Below are positions 1-8,845 of a DNA stretch of 64,000 bases, piece after piece; position 1 is the stretch's first letter, and the number at the start of each line of letters is the position of its first letter. Below the pieces are notes generated by a model. The model did no database searches and was not told where the DNA came from. It was given only the letters and a program-made list of their open reading frames with translations. The translations under genes and the position numbers were made by a program. The stretch is taken from the NCBI GenBank assembly GCA_018771605.1, contig CP076324.1, positions 1,527,700 to 1,591,699 of the forward strand, read 5' to 3'. This DNA comes from Aquificota bacterium (GTDB lineage: Bacteria > Aquificota > Aquificia > Aquificales > Aquificaceae).

Positions 1-2
1 AC

Positions 3-1313
3 ATAGATGTGGGCGCATGCTGTCCCACTACTTTTACTGCGGGCAACTTGGCAAGGACGCTTATAAGCATCAAGGAAAAAGAAGGTGAGGAGGCTGTAAA
101 AAACAATTATCTTTTTGTCACGGTAGGTGCCTGCGGACCTTGTAGATTTGGCCAATACCATGAGTCTTATGAGAGGGTCCTTGAGGGCTTAAACCTTAGG
201 GACTTTAGGTTATTCCTTTTGGACCTACTTCAGATGGAGCAGTCTGCGCCGGGGGGTGGCCTTGAGATAAACATGCCTTTGACCTTTGGGCTTATATACG
301 CCATGTTTTTGGGAGACCTTATAACCGATATGGAGTATGCCACAAGACCTTATGAAGTAAGGGAAGGGCAAACGGACAGGGTGGTAAAAGAGAGCATAGA
401 ACTGCTCTATGAGAGGCTAAAAAACAGGCCCATAAAGGGCAAAAAGCTGGATTCTCTCCTTTGGCATGTGTTTACAGACTATTTTGTAAAGGCTTTGAAA
501 AAAGTAAAAAGCCTTTGGGATGAGGTGGAGGTAGACAGGTTAAGGGTAAAGCCAAAGGTTAAAATAACGGGCGAGTTTTGGCTTCAGACCCATGAGGGGG
601 ATGGAAACTACAACATAAAGAGGTGGCTGGAAAGGGAAGGGGCGGAGGTGATCCCACCACCTATAGCTGTTTGGATGGACTACCTTATAAACATGGAGCT
701 TTTCAAGCTTGAGGATGCCAAGGGCTTTGTCAAAAAGTATTACCTTAAGAAAAGCGCCGTAGGCGCCATAGCCTACCTTTACAGGTTTGTATATAACAGG
801 CTAAGGAAGGCCTTAAACAACATACCAAACCCACTGCCAGACCAAAGGCAGTTGAAAGAGCTGGCAAGGCCATACTTTTACTACAGGCTTACCGGTGGGG
901 AGGGCCACATGCTAATAGGGAAGGCCCTGTATGCCTACAAGAGAAAACAAGCCCATATGATATGCGAGCTTTCTCCCTATGGGTGCTTGCCCAATACCAT
1001 GTCCATAGGAGCTATGGCAAAGGTTTTGGGAGACTACCCAGACCTCCTCTATGCACCCATTGAGATAAAGGGAGATGCGGAGGTACATGCCTACTCAAGA
1101 TGTCAGATGATACTAACGGAGGCAAAAAGGAGGGCAAGGGAGGAGTTTGAAGAGGTGCTAGAAAGGACAGGCTTAACCGTAGAAGATATAAGGAACTTTG
1201 AGGAGGAACATCCAGAGCTAAGGAAAGCTACCTATAAGGTGCCTCACTACGGGTATGCGGGCACTGCCAGCAACTATGTGATGCATGTGGCCAAGCTTAT
1301 GGGTAGGGGGTAG
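3..1313 (+). CDS. 2-hydroxyacyl-CoA dehydratase activase-related protein (5' partial)
   Basis: The reading frame is open to the window edge (Ile-Asp precede the GTG at 9), so the N-terminus is missing; 434 codons are visible from position 9. The protein carries Cys-rich stretches typical of the dehydratase-like part of large 'CoA-substrate-specific enzyme activase' proteins: CGPCRFGQY near residue 42 and CELSPYGCLP near 318, plus a Cys in AYSRCQM. In many anaerobes these parts are joined in one chain of about 1,400 residues with two ASKHA ATPases and DUF2229. Here they are separate genes in one operon; the next gene starts 2 nt downstream. Family membership is recognised from motifs and context; the substrate is unknown. 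Confidence 0.75.
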   Translation: MDVGACCPTTFTAGNLARTLISIKEKEGEEAVKNNYLFVTVGACGPCRFGQYHESYERVLEGLNLRDFRLFLLDLLQMEQSAPGGGLEINMPLTFGLIYAMFLGDLITDMEYATRPYEVREGQTDRVVKESIELLYERLKNRPIKGKKLDSLLWHVFTDYFVKALKKVKSLWDEVEVDRLRVKPKVKITGEFWLQTHEGDGNYNIKRWLEREGAEVIPPPIAVWMDYLINMELFKLEDAKGFVKKYYLKKSAVGAIAYLYRFVYNRLRKALNNIPNPLPDQRQLKELARPYFYYRLTGGEGHMLIGKALYAYKRKQAHMICELSPYGCLPNTMSIGAMAKVLGDYPDLLYAPIEIKGDAEVHAYSRCQMILTEAKRRAREEFEEVLERTGLTVEDIRNFEEEHPELRKATYKVPHYGYAGTASNYVMHVAKLMGRG

Positions 1314-1315
1314 CC

Positions 1316-3478
1316 ATGCTTTTGCTTGGTATAGATGTGGGAAGCACCACCTGTAAGTATGTTTTGACGGATGAAAAAGGGAACATCCTTGACAAGGCCT
1401 ATGAGAGGCACAACACAAAGCAGGCGGAAAAGGTATTGGAGTTTCTCCTAAGGCTGGAAGGTCAATATGGCTTAAGGCATGGAAGGGATAGGGTTTATAT
1501 AACAGGCTCCGGTGGGGGCTTTATAGGAAGCCTCATAGGTGCAAGGTTTGTGCAGGAGGTGGTTGCCGTTGCCACGGCGGTGGAAAGGTTGCATCCCGAT
1601 GTGAGGTTTGTGAGCGAGATAGGCGGAGAGGACATGAAGACCATCTTTATAAAGGAGCAGGAGGGAAAAAGGAACAGGCAGGTGTATATGCAGAATGTAT
1701 GCGCTGGAGGCACGGGCACCTTTATAGAAAAGGTGGGCAGAAAGCTTGGCATACCACCAGAAGAGCTATCTCAGATGGACTATGAGGGCTATACGCTCCA
1801 CCGCATAAGCTCCAAGTGTGGCATCTTTGCAGAGGCAGATGTAAACTCCCTTGTAAAGGCGGGCGTTCCAGTGGAAGAGATCATAGCTTCCCTCTTTGAG
1901 GCCGTTGTCTATCAAAATTTGGCCCAGCTCACAAAAGGAAACACTCCCCTTCCAAAGGTCCTTCTTTTAGGTGGTCCCAACCTCTTCTTTAAGGGCCTTC
2001 AGCAGGCGTGGAGGGTTCACCTTCAAAGGCTTTGGAAGGAAAGGGGTGTGGGAGACTTTAGCAAGGAGGATATGGAAAAGCTTGTAATAGTGCCGGAAAA
2101 CTCCCTCTACTATGCCAGCCTTGGCTGTGTCTTTACAGCCCTTGAGGAGGAGGGAGGAACTTATACGGGTCATGAGAGGCTAAGGTGGTGGGTGGAAGAG
2201 GGTCAGTATGAGCAGAAGTTAAAGGAAGGAAAGAGGGGGCTTGTAAGCTCAGAAGAAGAGCTTGAGGAGTTCAAGAGAAAGTACTCCTACGTTGTGGAAA
2301 ACCGCATAGTGCCGAAGAAGGTAAGGGAGGTCATAATAGGCTGTGATTTTGGTTCCACAACGGCAAAGGCTGTATGCATAACGCCTCAGAAGGAGATAGT
2401 TTTCTCCTGCTATACCTTGAGCAAGGGCAATCCTATAGAGGATGCAAAGGAGATATTTAGAAAGATAAAGGATTATCTCGGTGATGGGAGGGTTTTGGCC
2501 CTTGGCCTAACGGGCTATGGCAAGGACCTACTCAAAGATGTTCTGGGCGCGGATGTGGCGGTGGTGGAAACGGTGGCCCATGCCACGGCGGGCCTTCACT
2601 TCTTCCCCGATGCGGACTGTATATGCGATGTGGGCGGTGTGGATGTAAAGATAATGATACTAAGGCAAGGCTCTGTGGTAGACTTTAGGCTAAATTCTCA
2701 ATGTTCTTCTGGCAATGGTGCCTTCCTTCAGGGTGTGGCAGAGAGGTTTAACATACCTTTGGGAGATATAGCGGATAGGGCCTTCTCAGCCAAGGCCATG
2801 CCCAACTTCACCATGGGCTGTGGCGTTTTTCTCCAGAGCGACATAGTAAACCAGCAGAGGAAGGGCTGGAAGGCGGAAGAGATTTTGGCAGGCCTTTGCT
2901 ACGTTCTGCCCTTGAACGTGTGGGTCTATGCGGGCAACATAAACAACCTGGCTCAGGTGGGCAAAAAGTTTATCCTACAAGGTGGAACGCACAAAAACCT
3001 TGCGGTGGTTAAATCTCAGATAGACTTTATAAAGTCCAAGGTGCCAGAGGCTGAAATCTATGTGCATCCTTATTCAGGTGAGGCTGGCGCCATAGGCGCA
3101 GCACTTATAGCCTTAGAGCATTATCAAAGGCATGGAAAAACCAACTTCAGAGGCTTTTCCACTATAGAAGGGCTTACCTACAAGGCTACCACCTCAAAAG
3201 ATACGGTGTGCCATTGGTGTCCTATAAACTGCCAGAGAAGCTTTATAGACGTTTACATTGGAGAAGGAGAGGGAAGGCCTTGGAGTAAGGTTCCGTTGCC
3301 ACCGGGATGGGTAAGGCTTATCGTTAATAACGCCTGTCCAAAGGGCCTTGTGGAGGATGAAAAGGAGTTAAAGGTGGTAAGAGAAAGGATGGAGAGGGTA
3401 AAAAATGAGTTTCCTAATATCGCTGATCTTGTTAAAAAGGAGGCCTTTAGGGTCCCAACAAGACAGAAGGTCCATTAG
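1316..3478 (+). CDS. tandem BcrAD/BadFG ASKHA ATPase (CoA dehydratase activase)
   Basis: This 720-residue protein has two tandem activase ATPase domains. Phosphate-1 loops GIDVGSTT (about residue 5) and GCDFGSTT (about 340) open the domains. Each has two conserved Cys segments that in HgdC-type activators ligate a bridging [4Fe-4S] cluster: CAGGTGTF (about 128) with SSKCGIFAEADVNS (about 165), and CSSGNGAF (about 462) with MGCGVFLQSD (about 501). A C-terminal tail has a further CHWCPINC (about 631) and a Cys near 671. Known activators use ATP to drive low-potential electron transfer into a dehydratase; that is inferred here. It starts 2 nt after the preceding gene and overlaps the next by 74 nt, implying one operon. 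Confidence 0.85.
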   Translation: MLLLGIDVGSTTCKYVLTDEKGNILDKAYERHNTKQAEKVLEFLLRLEGQYGLRHGRDRVYITGSGGGFIGSLIGARFVQEVVAVATAVERLHPDVRFVSEIGGEDMKTIFIKEQEGKRNRQVYMQNVCAGGTGTFIEKVGRKLGIPPEELSQMDYEGYTLHRISSKCGIFAEADVNSLVKAGVPVEEIIASLFEAVVYQNLAQLTKGNTPLPKVLLLGGPNLFFKGLQQAWRVHLQRLWKERGVGDFSKEDMEKLVIVPENSLYYASLGCVFTALEEEGGTYTGHERLRWWVEEGQYEQKLKEGKRGLVSSEEELEEFKRKYSYVVENRIVPKKVREVIIGCDFGSTTAKAVCITPQKEIVFSCYTLSKGNPIEDAKEIFRKIKDYLGDGRVLALGLTGYGKDLLKDVLGADVAVVETVAHATAGLHFFPDADCICDVGGVDVKIMILRQGSVVDFRLNSQCSSGNGAFLQGVAERFNIPLGDIADRAFSAKAMPNFTMGCGVFLQSDIVNQQRKGWKAEEILAGLCYVLPLNVWVYAGNINNLAQVGKKFILQGGTHKNLAVVKSQIDFIKSKVPEAEIYVHPYSGEAGAIGAALIALEHYQRHGKTNFRGFSTIEGLTYKATTSKDTVCHWCPINCQRSFIDVYIGEGEGRPWSKVPLPPGWVRLIVNNACPKGLVEDEKELKVVRERMERVKNEFPNIADLVKKEAFRVPTRQKVH

Positions 3479-4571
3479 GGTAGGGATCCCTAAGTTTTTG
3501 AACGTGTGGGGGACCCACCAGTTTTGGGTGGGCTTCTTTAAAGCCCTTGGCGTAGGTAAGATAATTTTCAGTTCAGACACCTCGGAAGAACAATACAGAA
3601 CATACGGAAAAGGTAGGATAACTATGGACTCCTGCTATCCGGTAAAAGCCCTTGCAGGACATATGGGAGAACTGCTATATAAGGATATAAACCTTCTCTT
3701 TGTACCCATGATCTATTCCTTACCTTCCTTTTTGAGGGGTCATGTGGTAGATACCCTATCTTGCACCCGAGTAATGATGAGCGTGGAGAACATAAGGGCT
3801 GGTTTTACAAGGGAAAGGGATGAGTTCTCCCAAAGGGGTATAAGCCTTGTCTCTCCCTTTGTTCCCTTTGGAGAGCCAGAGCTCTTGCCCAAATACCTTT
3901 GGGAGTCTTTAAAAGAGGTTATACCGGGCCTAACCCTTGAAGAGACTGCAAAGGCCGTAGAAGAAGGCTTTAGGTCCCTTTGGGATTTTGAGAAAAGGAT
4001 GAGGGAAAAGAGCCTTGAGATCATAAAATGGTGTGCCAAGAATCAAAGGCCTGCCTTGCTTGTGCTTGCCAGGCCATACCACATGGACCCGGGCATAGGC
4101 CATGAGATAGACGCAGAGTTCCAGCCCTATGGCTACCCTGTTCTTTGGTATAACTACCTGCCTTTGGATGATTGGCTTCTGGACTGGCTCTTTGGAAAGG
4201 AGATAAGAGCTGGCATAATAAAAAGCCCCTTTGACATATCAGACGTTTGGACATCTTCATACAGCTCCAACACCAACGAGATCATATGGGGTGCCAAGTT
4301 CTCCGCAAGGCTTCCTTGGATAACAGGCGTTATAAGGCTCTCCAGTTATGAGTGTGGTATGGACCAGCCCACCTTTACACCAGTCCAAAAGATTGTGGAA
4401 AGCTCTGGCACCCTTTACTTTAAGTTTGGAGAACTGGATGAGACAAAGCCGGCGGGTAGTGTAAAGATAAGGGTAGAAACCATAATTTACTACCTTGAAA
4501 AGTACTCAAAGGATATCATAGAGAGGAAATTAAAAAGGCTTGGACCCATTCCAAAGGAGCTTTTAGTCTAA
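3405..4571 (+). CDS. DUF2229 protein, CoA dehydratase activase-associated
   Basis: The 388-residue product resembles the DUF2229 section of fused activase proteins, with GIPKFLNVWGTHQFWVGFF soon after the start and DSCYPVKALAGHMGELL, a typical HgdA/B-like Cys-Pro segment, after it. The ATG at 3405 lies inside the preceding gene in another frame and has a GGAGAGGG Shine-Dalgarno-like sequence at 3391-3398, so translational coupling explains the overlap without a frameshift. Conserved similarity begins only near residue 29, so a shorter start is possible. Its stop codon lies in the first copy of a 20-bp direct repeat (4569-4588). The substrate is unknown. Confidence 0.78.
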   Translation: MSFLISLILLKRRPLGSQQDRRSIRVGIPKFLNVWGTHQFWVGFFKALGVGKIIFSSDTSEEQYRTYGKGRITMDSCYPVKALAGHMGELLYKDINLLFVPMIYSLPSFLRGHVVDTLSCTRVMMSVENIRAGFTRERDEFSQRGISLVSPFVPFGEPELLPKYLWESLKEVIPGLTLEETAKAVEEGFRSLWDFEKRMREKSLEIIKWCAKNQRPALLVLARPYHMDPGIGHEIDAEFQPYGYPVLWYNYLPLDDWLLDWLFGKEIRAGIIKSPFDISDVWTSSYSSNTNEIIWGAKFSARLPWITGVIRLSSYECGMDQPTFTPVQKIVESSGTLYFKFGELDETKPAGSVKIRVETIIYYLEKYSKDIIERKLKRLGPIPKELLV

Positions 4572-4588
4572 AAGCTGTTTATAATAAA
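4569..4588. repeat. 20-bp direct repeat, copy 1
   Basis: TAAAAGCTGTTTATAATAAA. It is identical to 4837-4856. This copy contains the stop codon of the preceding gene; the other sits directly upstream of dapL. The two bound a 248-bp segment. Confidence 0.95.
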
Positions 4589-4836
4589 GGGGCTTGGCCT
4601 TTTCTTTTCTATGCCATATATAAGAATGTTTGCATCACCTACAGAATTTAAATTTCTGGTATTTAGGATTATAGCCCGTACCCTTCAAGCGTCTTTTTGC
4701 ATCAAAATAATTTTTGCTCGTAAGTAAACCATGATACACACCCACAAATAATGCATAAGCTGTCACATACATGCGATAACTGTATGCATACTTGGAGTCT
4801 GCCACTACATAGGATTGGTTTTTAACACGGTGTGAT
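4589..4836. other. 248-bp intergenic insert between direct repeats
   Basis: No gene is supported here. The segment is AT-rich and unlike its neighbours. It contains a near-palindrome around AGAATTTAAATTTCT (4640-4654) and TGTATGCATAC (4781-4791). On the minus strand one frame is open for about 66 codons with no start codon (it reads roughly VADSKYAYSYRMYVTAYALF in the middle), which could be a gene remnant. Exact 20-bp repeats on both sides suggest insertion or local duplication. Confidence 0.5.
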
Positions 4837-4856
4837 TAAAAGCTGTTTATAATAAA
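4837..4856. repeat. 20-bp direct repeat, copy 2, containing dapL -10 box
   Basis: It is identical to 4569-4588. TATAAT at 4848-4853 is a plausible -10 box for dapL, giving a leader of about 30 nt with a Shine-Dalgarno sequence; I see no good -35 match. If this repeat arose by duplication, the upstream copy carries a second -10-like box. Confidence 0.7.
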
Positions 4857-4890
4857 AACATTTCATTTCTTACTAAAAGGAGGTATGCGG

Positions 4891-6054
4891 ATGTTTGAGT
4901 ATGCTCAGAGGATAAAGATACTTCCACCCTATCTCTTTGCCCAGATTGACCAAAAAAAGAGGGAAAAGCTACAGCAAGGAGTGGATTTAATTGACCTTGG
5001 AGTGGGAGACCCAGATATACCCACGCCACAGCCCATAGTGGAAGCTATGAAAAGGGCTGTGGAAAAGCCAGAACATCACAGATATCCCTCCTATGAGGGT
5101 ATGTTTTCCTTTAGAAAAACTGTGGCAGATTGGTACAAAAGGCGCTTTGGTGTAGATTTAGATCCGCACACAGAAATAGTTACACTTATAGGCTCTAAGG
5201 AGGGAATTGCCCACTTCCCCCTTGCCTTTGTAAACCCAGGTGACGTGGTCCTTTGCCCAGACCCGGCTTATCCTGTCTATAAGATAGGAACCATCTTTGC
5301 CGGAGGCGAGCCTTACATACTGCCCCTCAAGGAAGAGAATGGCTTTCTTCCAGACTTTAAAAGCGTGCCAAAAGACATCCTAAAAAGGGCAAAGATCATA
5401 TGGGTAAACTATCCCAATAACCCCACCTCTGCGGTGGCAGAGGAAAGCTTTTACAAAGAGCTTATTGACTGGGCAAGGGAAAACAACATAATAGTTGCCT
5501 CAGACCTCGCCTATTCGGAGATATACTTCGGCAACAAAAGGCCCATGTCCATACTTCAGATAGAAGGGGCAAAGGAGGTGGCCATAGAGTTTCACTCTCT
5601 CTCAAAGACATTCAACATGACGGGCTGGCGCCTTGGTATGGCCGTGGGCAACAAGGACCTAATAGCGGGCCTTGGAAAGGTAAAGACCAATGTAGATTCA
5701 GGACAGTTTCAGGCAATTCAAGAAGCAGGCATTACAGCGCTAAGCCTACCCGAAGAAGAAGTTCAAAAGATAAGGGACATATACAGAGAGAGAAGGAAGG
5801 TTATGATTGAAGCCCTTGAGGATGTGGGGCTTGAGGTCTATAAATCTGACGCTACCTTTTACCTTTGGGTAAAGGTGCCAAAGGGCTACACTTCCGCAGA
5901 GTTTGTATCCTTACTTTTGGATAAGTGTGGTATTGTATGCACACCTGGCAACGGCTTTGGACAGTATGGAGAAGGATACTTTAGAATATCTTTAACAGTG
6001 CCAACGGAAAGGCTTTTGGAGGCCGTTGAGAGGATTAGGGGGCTAAAACTATGA
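4891..6054 (+). CDS. dapL: LL-diaminopimelate aminotransferase
   Basis: This is a class I/II PLP aminotransferase of 387 residues from the preferred start. It shows GVGDPDIPTP near the N-terminus, NYPNNPTSAVA, the SDLAYSEIYF loop, the PLP lysine in HSLSKTFNMTGWRLG, and the C-terminal FRISLT arginine. These match the DapL family, which converts tetrahydrodipicolinate to LL-diaminopimelate in one step for lysine and peptidoglycan synthesis. An ATG at 4885 is only 1 nt from the AGGAGG at 4878-4883, whereas the ATG at 4891 has 7-nt spacing, so I chose 4891. The stop overlaps the next start by 4 nt. Another aminotransferase specificity cannot be excluded. Confidence 0.87.
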   Translation: MFEYAQRIKILPPYLFAQIDQKKREKLQQGVDLIDLGVGDPDIPTPQPIVEAMKRAVEKPEHHRYPSYEGMFSFRKTVADWYKRRFGVDLDPHTEIVTLIGSKEGIAHFPLAFVNPGDVVLCPDPAYPVYKIGTIFAGGEPYILPLKEENGFLPDFKSVPKDILKRAKIIWVNYPNNPTSAVAEESFYKELIDWARENNIIVASDLAYSEIYFGNKRPMSILQIEGAKEVAIEFHSLSKTFNMTGWRLGMAVGNKDLIAGLGKVKTNVDSGQFQAIQEAGITALSLPEEEVQKIRDIYRERRKVMIEALEDVGLEVYKSDATFYLWVKVPKGYTSAEFVSLLLDKCGIVCTPGNGFGQYGEGYFRISLTVPTERLLEAVERIRGLKL

Positions 6055-7556
6055 AGAAAAGGGAGACTTGGGCCTCAAAGATAGGCTTAATATTTGCCGC
6101 CGCTGATAATGCCATAGGCTTGGGGAATCTTTTAAGGTTTCCTTCCAAGGTGGCCCTCTATGGTGGTGGCGCCTTTATGATACCTTACTTTGTCTCTCTT
6201 TTCCTTTTAGGTCTACCCCTTATGATCCTTGAGTGGATTATAGGAAGGTATGCTGGTTCCAAGGGGCATGGTTCCATGACAGGCATTATGGGATCACTCT
6301 TTCACCATGCCAACTGGGCAAGGGTCCTTGGTTCCCTTGGTGTTGCCATACCCTTCCTTATAGTTTGCTATTACATATACATTGAGTCGTGGACGCTGGG
6401 CTTTGCGGTACTTTCTCTCTTTGGCCAGATGCCAGAACCGGTTATAGGCCAAGACGCCAAGACGGCCATGGCACCCTATGTGGAGTTTTTCAAGACATAC
6501 ACAAAGCCTTCCAATGTAGCCATACTCTTTTTGGTCCTTACCCTTGCCATAAACTGGTATATCCTTCAAAGGGGAGTGGTAAAGGGCATAGAACTTACCG
6601 CAAAGTTTGGCATACCAGCCCTACTTGTAATGGGTCTTTTACTTTCCATAGTATCCCTTTCCATCAGGGGTGGTAAGGGTCTTGAAGGGCTTTTGTACAT
6701 ATATACGCCCGATTTCAGCAAGATATGGGACCCTCATGTGTGGCTTGAGGCCTCGGGCCAGATCTTCTTCATCCTCTCTCTTGGCATGGGTGCTATAGCC
6801 ACCTACGCCAGCTATGTAAAGTCTAAAGAAGATGTTTTAAAGGCGGGACTTTGGACGGCAGGACTCAATGAGTTTGTGGAGGTGGTGATCGGTGCCTCCA
6901 TTGCCATACCGGCCGCCTTTGCCATGTTTGGAGCCTCTGCAGTTCCAGAGCTTGCCAAAGAAGGCACCTTTAGGCTTGGATTCATGTCCATGCCAGCCGT
7001 GCTTATGGCCTTACCTTTGGGCAGTATTCTTTCAGCCGTGTGGTTCTTCTTGCTTTTTATTGCAGCCCTTACCTCCTCCTTGGCCCTCACTCAGCCTCTA
7101 ATATCCCTTTTTGAAGATGAGATGAGATGGTCCCATACAAAGGCTGTAAATGTTTCTATGGTTATGGTCTCTGTAGGTGCCTTTCTGTCCGCCTTTTTGC
7201 CCGGATTTATAGATGAGCTTGACTTCTGGGCTGGTACCTTTATGCTTGTCTTCTTTGCCCTTTTGGAGATAATAGTATTTGTGTGGATATTTGGCGTAAA
7301 TAAGTTCCACCATGAACTTACAAGGGATGTTTTTATAAGAATACCAAAGGCGGTGGTTTACTTCTTTGCCATAGTATCGCCTATATTCTTGGTGAGCCTC
7401 CTATACCAATGGGGTGTGGTAAAGGCTCCAGAAGTTCTATCTAACACGGACCCAAAGGTGGTCGTAGCCAGGCTCTTCATAATAGCCACCCTTGTGCTTC
7501 TTGCCTTTGTGGCCATAGATAGTAAGAGAAGATACCTTTCTGGACCACACCTATGA
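6051..7556 (+). CDS. LeuT-like Na+-dependent (NSS family) transporter
   Basis: A 501-residue, 12-helix sodium symporter that resembles Aquifex LeuT along its length. Visible ligand regions are NAIGLGNLLRFP in broken TM1 (LeuT Ala22/Asn27 region), ATYASY in TM6, LNEFVE in TM7, and ALTSSLALTQP in TM8 (LeuT Thr354/Ser355 region). The YYIYIESWTLG segment corresponds to LeuT TM3, including the tyrosine that closes over the substrate. It sits in the inner membrane and takes up a small hydrophobic amino acid or related substrate by Na+ symport (family knowledge; exact substrate unknown). It overlaps dapL and the next gene by 4 nt each, so the three are probably co-translated. Confidence 0.92.
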   Translation: MKKRETWASKIGLIFAAADNAIGLGNLLRFPSKVALYGGGAFMIPYFVSLFLLGLPLMILEWIIGRYAGSKGHGSMTGIMGSLFHHANWARVLGSLGVAIPFLIVCYYIYIESWTLGFAVLSLFGQMPEPVIGQDAKTAMAPYVEFFKTYTKPSNVAILFLVLTLAINWYILQRGVVKGIELTAKFGIPALLVMGLLLSIVSLSIRGGKGLEGLLYIYTPDFSKIWDPHVWLEASGQIFFILSLGMGAIATYASYVKSKEDVLKAGLWTAGLNEFVEVVIGASIAIPAAFAMFGASAVPELAKEGTFRLGFMSMPAVLMALPLGSILSAVWFFLLFIAALTSSLALTQPLISLFEDEMRWSHTKAVNVSMVMVSVGAFLSAFLPGFIDELDFWAGTFMLVFFALLEIIVFVWIFGVNKFHHELTRDVFIRIPKAVVYFFAIVSPIFLVSLLYQWGVVKAPEVLSNTDPKVVVARLFIIATLVLLAFVAIDSKRRYLSGPHL

Positions 7557-8845
7557 AGGAAATAGAGCTTTCCAGCTTGGCAACGGGCGTGCCTATTATA
7601 GAGCTTTCCCTTGGAGTAAAGGAAGCACTAAGAACCTTTGAAGAGTATGGCATATACGATTTTTTAGTAGTTGTAAAGGATAACAAGCCTGTAGGCATTG
7701 TTTATAAATTTGACCTTATAAACGCGCAGCAAAGGCCAAATTTAATAGTTGGGGACCTTGTCCATCCTGTTATGAAGTTAAAAAATGTGGTAATAAAGTC
7801 GGATGAGCTTGTATATCTTCTGGACTTTTTTAACTTTTCAAAATCTCCTATACTGCTTATAGACAAAAAAGGCTTTTATATAGGTGTTTTGTTCTACCAT
7901 GTGGTGCTTCATCATATAAGCCTGTTTAAGGAAACTGCCATTCCTTTGTTCCAAAAGATAAGGTCCCTTTTTGGTCAAGATTATTATTTTTATTGCTTTT
8001 ATATAAAGTCTTTAAAAGGCTTTGTAGAAGCTTACGGAACCTCTGCGGGTGAAAGCGTTCAAAAGATATTATACGAGGATATAAAAAATAGCATACCGGG
8101 CGATATAAGCCTTTCCCTCGAGGAGAAGGAGGTTTATGTTCTTTCAAAGCATAGAGTAAAGGAAGAGGATATAAGGTCTTTGTATGAAGAATTTCACAAA
8201 GAGTTTACACTGCTTTATGCAGAGGCAAACCCGCTTTACATACGGGGTTATTGTATACCAATAAAGGATGTTAACAACTTTGAAGAGCTTTTTAGGATAA
8301 GCTCAGACCTTAAAAAGAGGATGGAAGGGGTTTATGATGCTTCCTTTTTCATATTTTATGATGAAAGGCCTTCCGTTGTTTTATGTGAGTATAAAAGAAA
8401 GGAATTTATACATCAGATAAAGTCCAAGATCAAGCAAGACTTTGAAAAGATAGTGGATGTTTTAAAAAGGTCGGATAGAGACCTTTGGGAGTTTATACTA
8501 TATGACCTTTTTAAAGAATATCCTTATTTTGAGCTTTTCTATATAATGGGAGAAAGCGGACTTCAAGTTTCCAACAATGTGGTAAACCCGAGGATAACCT
8601 ATCCCATAAAAACTGGTAGAAAGGGTGCGGACAGGTCGGAAAAGGAATACTTTAAAAAGGCAAACTACGAGGATGTTTATATCTCCAACATATACATATC
8701 TCAGGCAACGGACGATTTTTGCATTACCGTATCAAAAAGGTTTAACTATGGAGGAAAGAGCTACATCCTTGCAGGAGATATAAACTACAGAGAAATACAC
8801 AAACTGGTAAAGGAATATGCAAAAGAAAGCGAGATTAGTAGGTAG
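7553..8845 (+). CDS. CBS pair + degenerate GGDEF-like + Cache (PDC) sensor-like protein
   Basis: A 430-residue soluble protein with no clear membrane helix. Residues 1-125 look like two CBS motifs (FLVVVKDNKPVGIVYKFDL; ILLIDKKGFYIGVLF). Residues 140-270 resemble a GGDEF fold (YIKSLKGFVEAYGTSAGE), but LEEKEV stands where GGDEF should be, so cyclase activity is unlikely. Residues 370-425 match a Cache/PDC signature (ADRSEKEYFKKA, VYISNIYISQATDD, ITVSKRF). Cache domains normally face the periplasm, so a cytoplasmic one after CBS domains is odd. It overlaps the symporter by 4 nt and the deacetylase by 29 nt. Domain calls are by motif; the ligand is unknown. Confidence 0.7.
   Translation: MKEIELSSLATGVPIIELSLGVKEALRTFEEYGIYDFLVVVKDNKPVGIVYKFDLINAQQRPNLIVGDLVHPVMKLKNVVIKSDELVYLLDFFNFSKSPILLIDKKGFYIGVLFYHVVLHHISLFKETAIPLFQKIRSLFGQDYYFYCFYIKSLKGFVEAYGTSAGESVQKILYEDIKNSIPGDISLSLEEKEVYVLSKHRVKEEDIRSLYEEFHKEFTLLYAEANPLYIRGYCIPIKDVNNFEELFRISSDLKKRMEGVYDASFFIFYDERPSVVLCEYKRKEFIHQIKSKIKQDFEKIVDVLKRSDRDLWEFILYDLFKEYPYFELFYIMGESGLQVSNNVVNPRITYPIKTGRKGADRSEKEYFKKANYEDVYISNIYISQATDDFCITVSKRFNYGGKSYILAGDINYREIHKLVKEYAKESEISR

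Noticed and set aside
1218-1418. Open frames on the opposite strand of strong genes (here and throughout, e.g. 3740-4039, 6812-7090, 18371-19021)
   Set aside because: They lie wholly inside genes with clear protein motifs, lack ribosome sites, and their composition follows the codon pattern of the true strand.
4572-4890. Lysine riboswitch ahead of dapL
   Set aside because: The only leader downstream of the -10 box is about 30 nt, and the upstream stretch shows no such conserved core.
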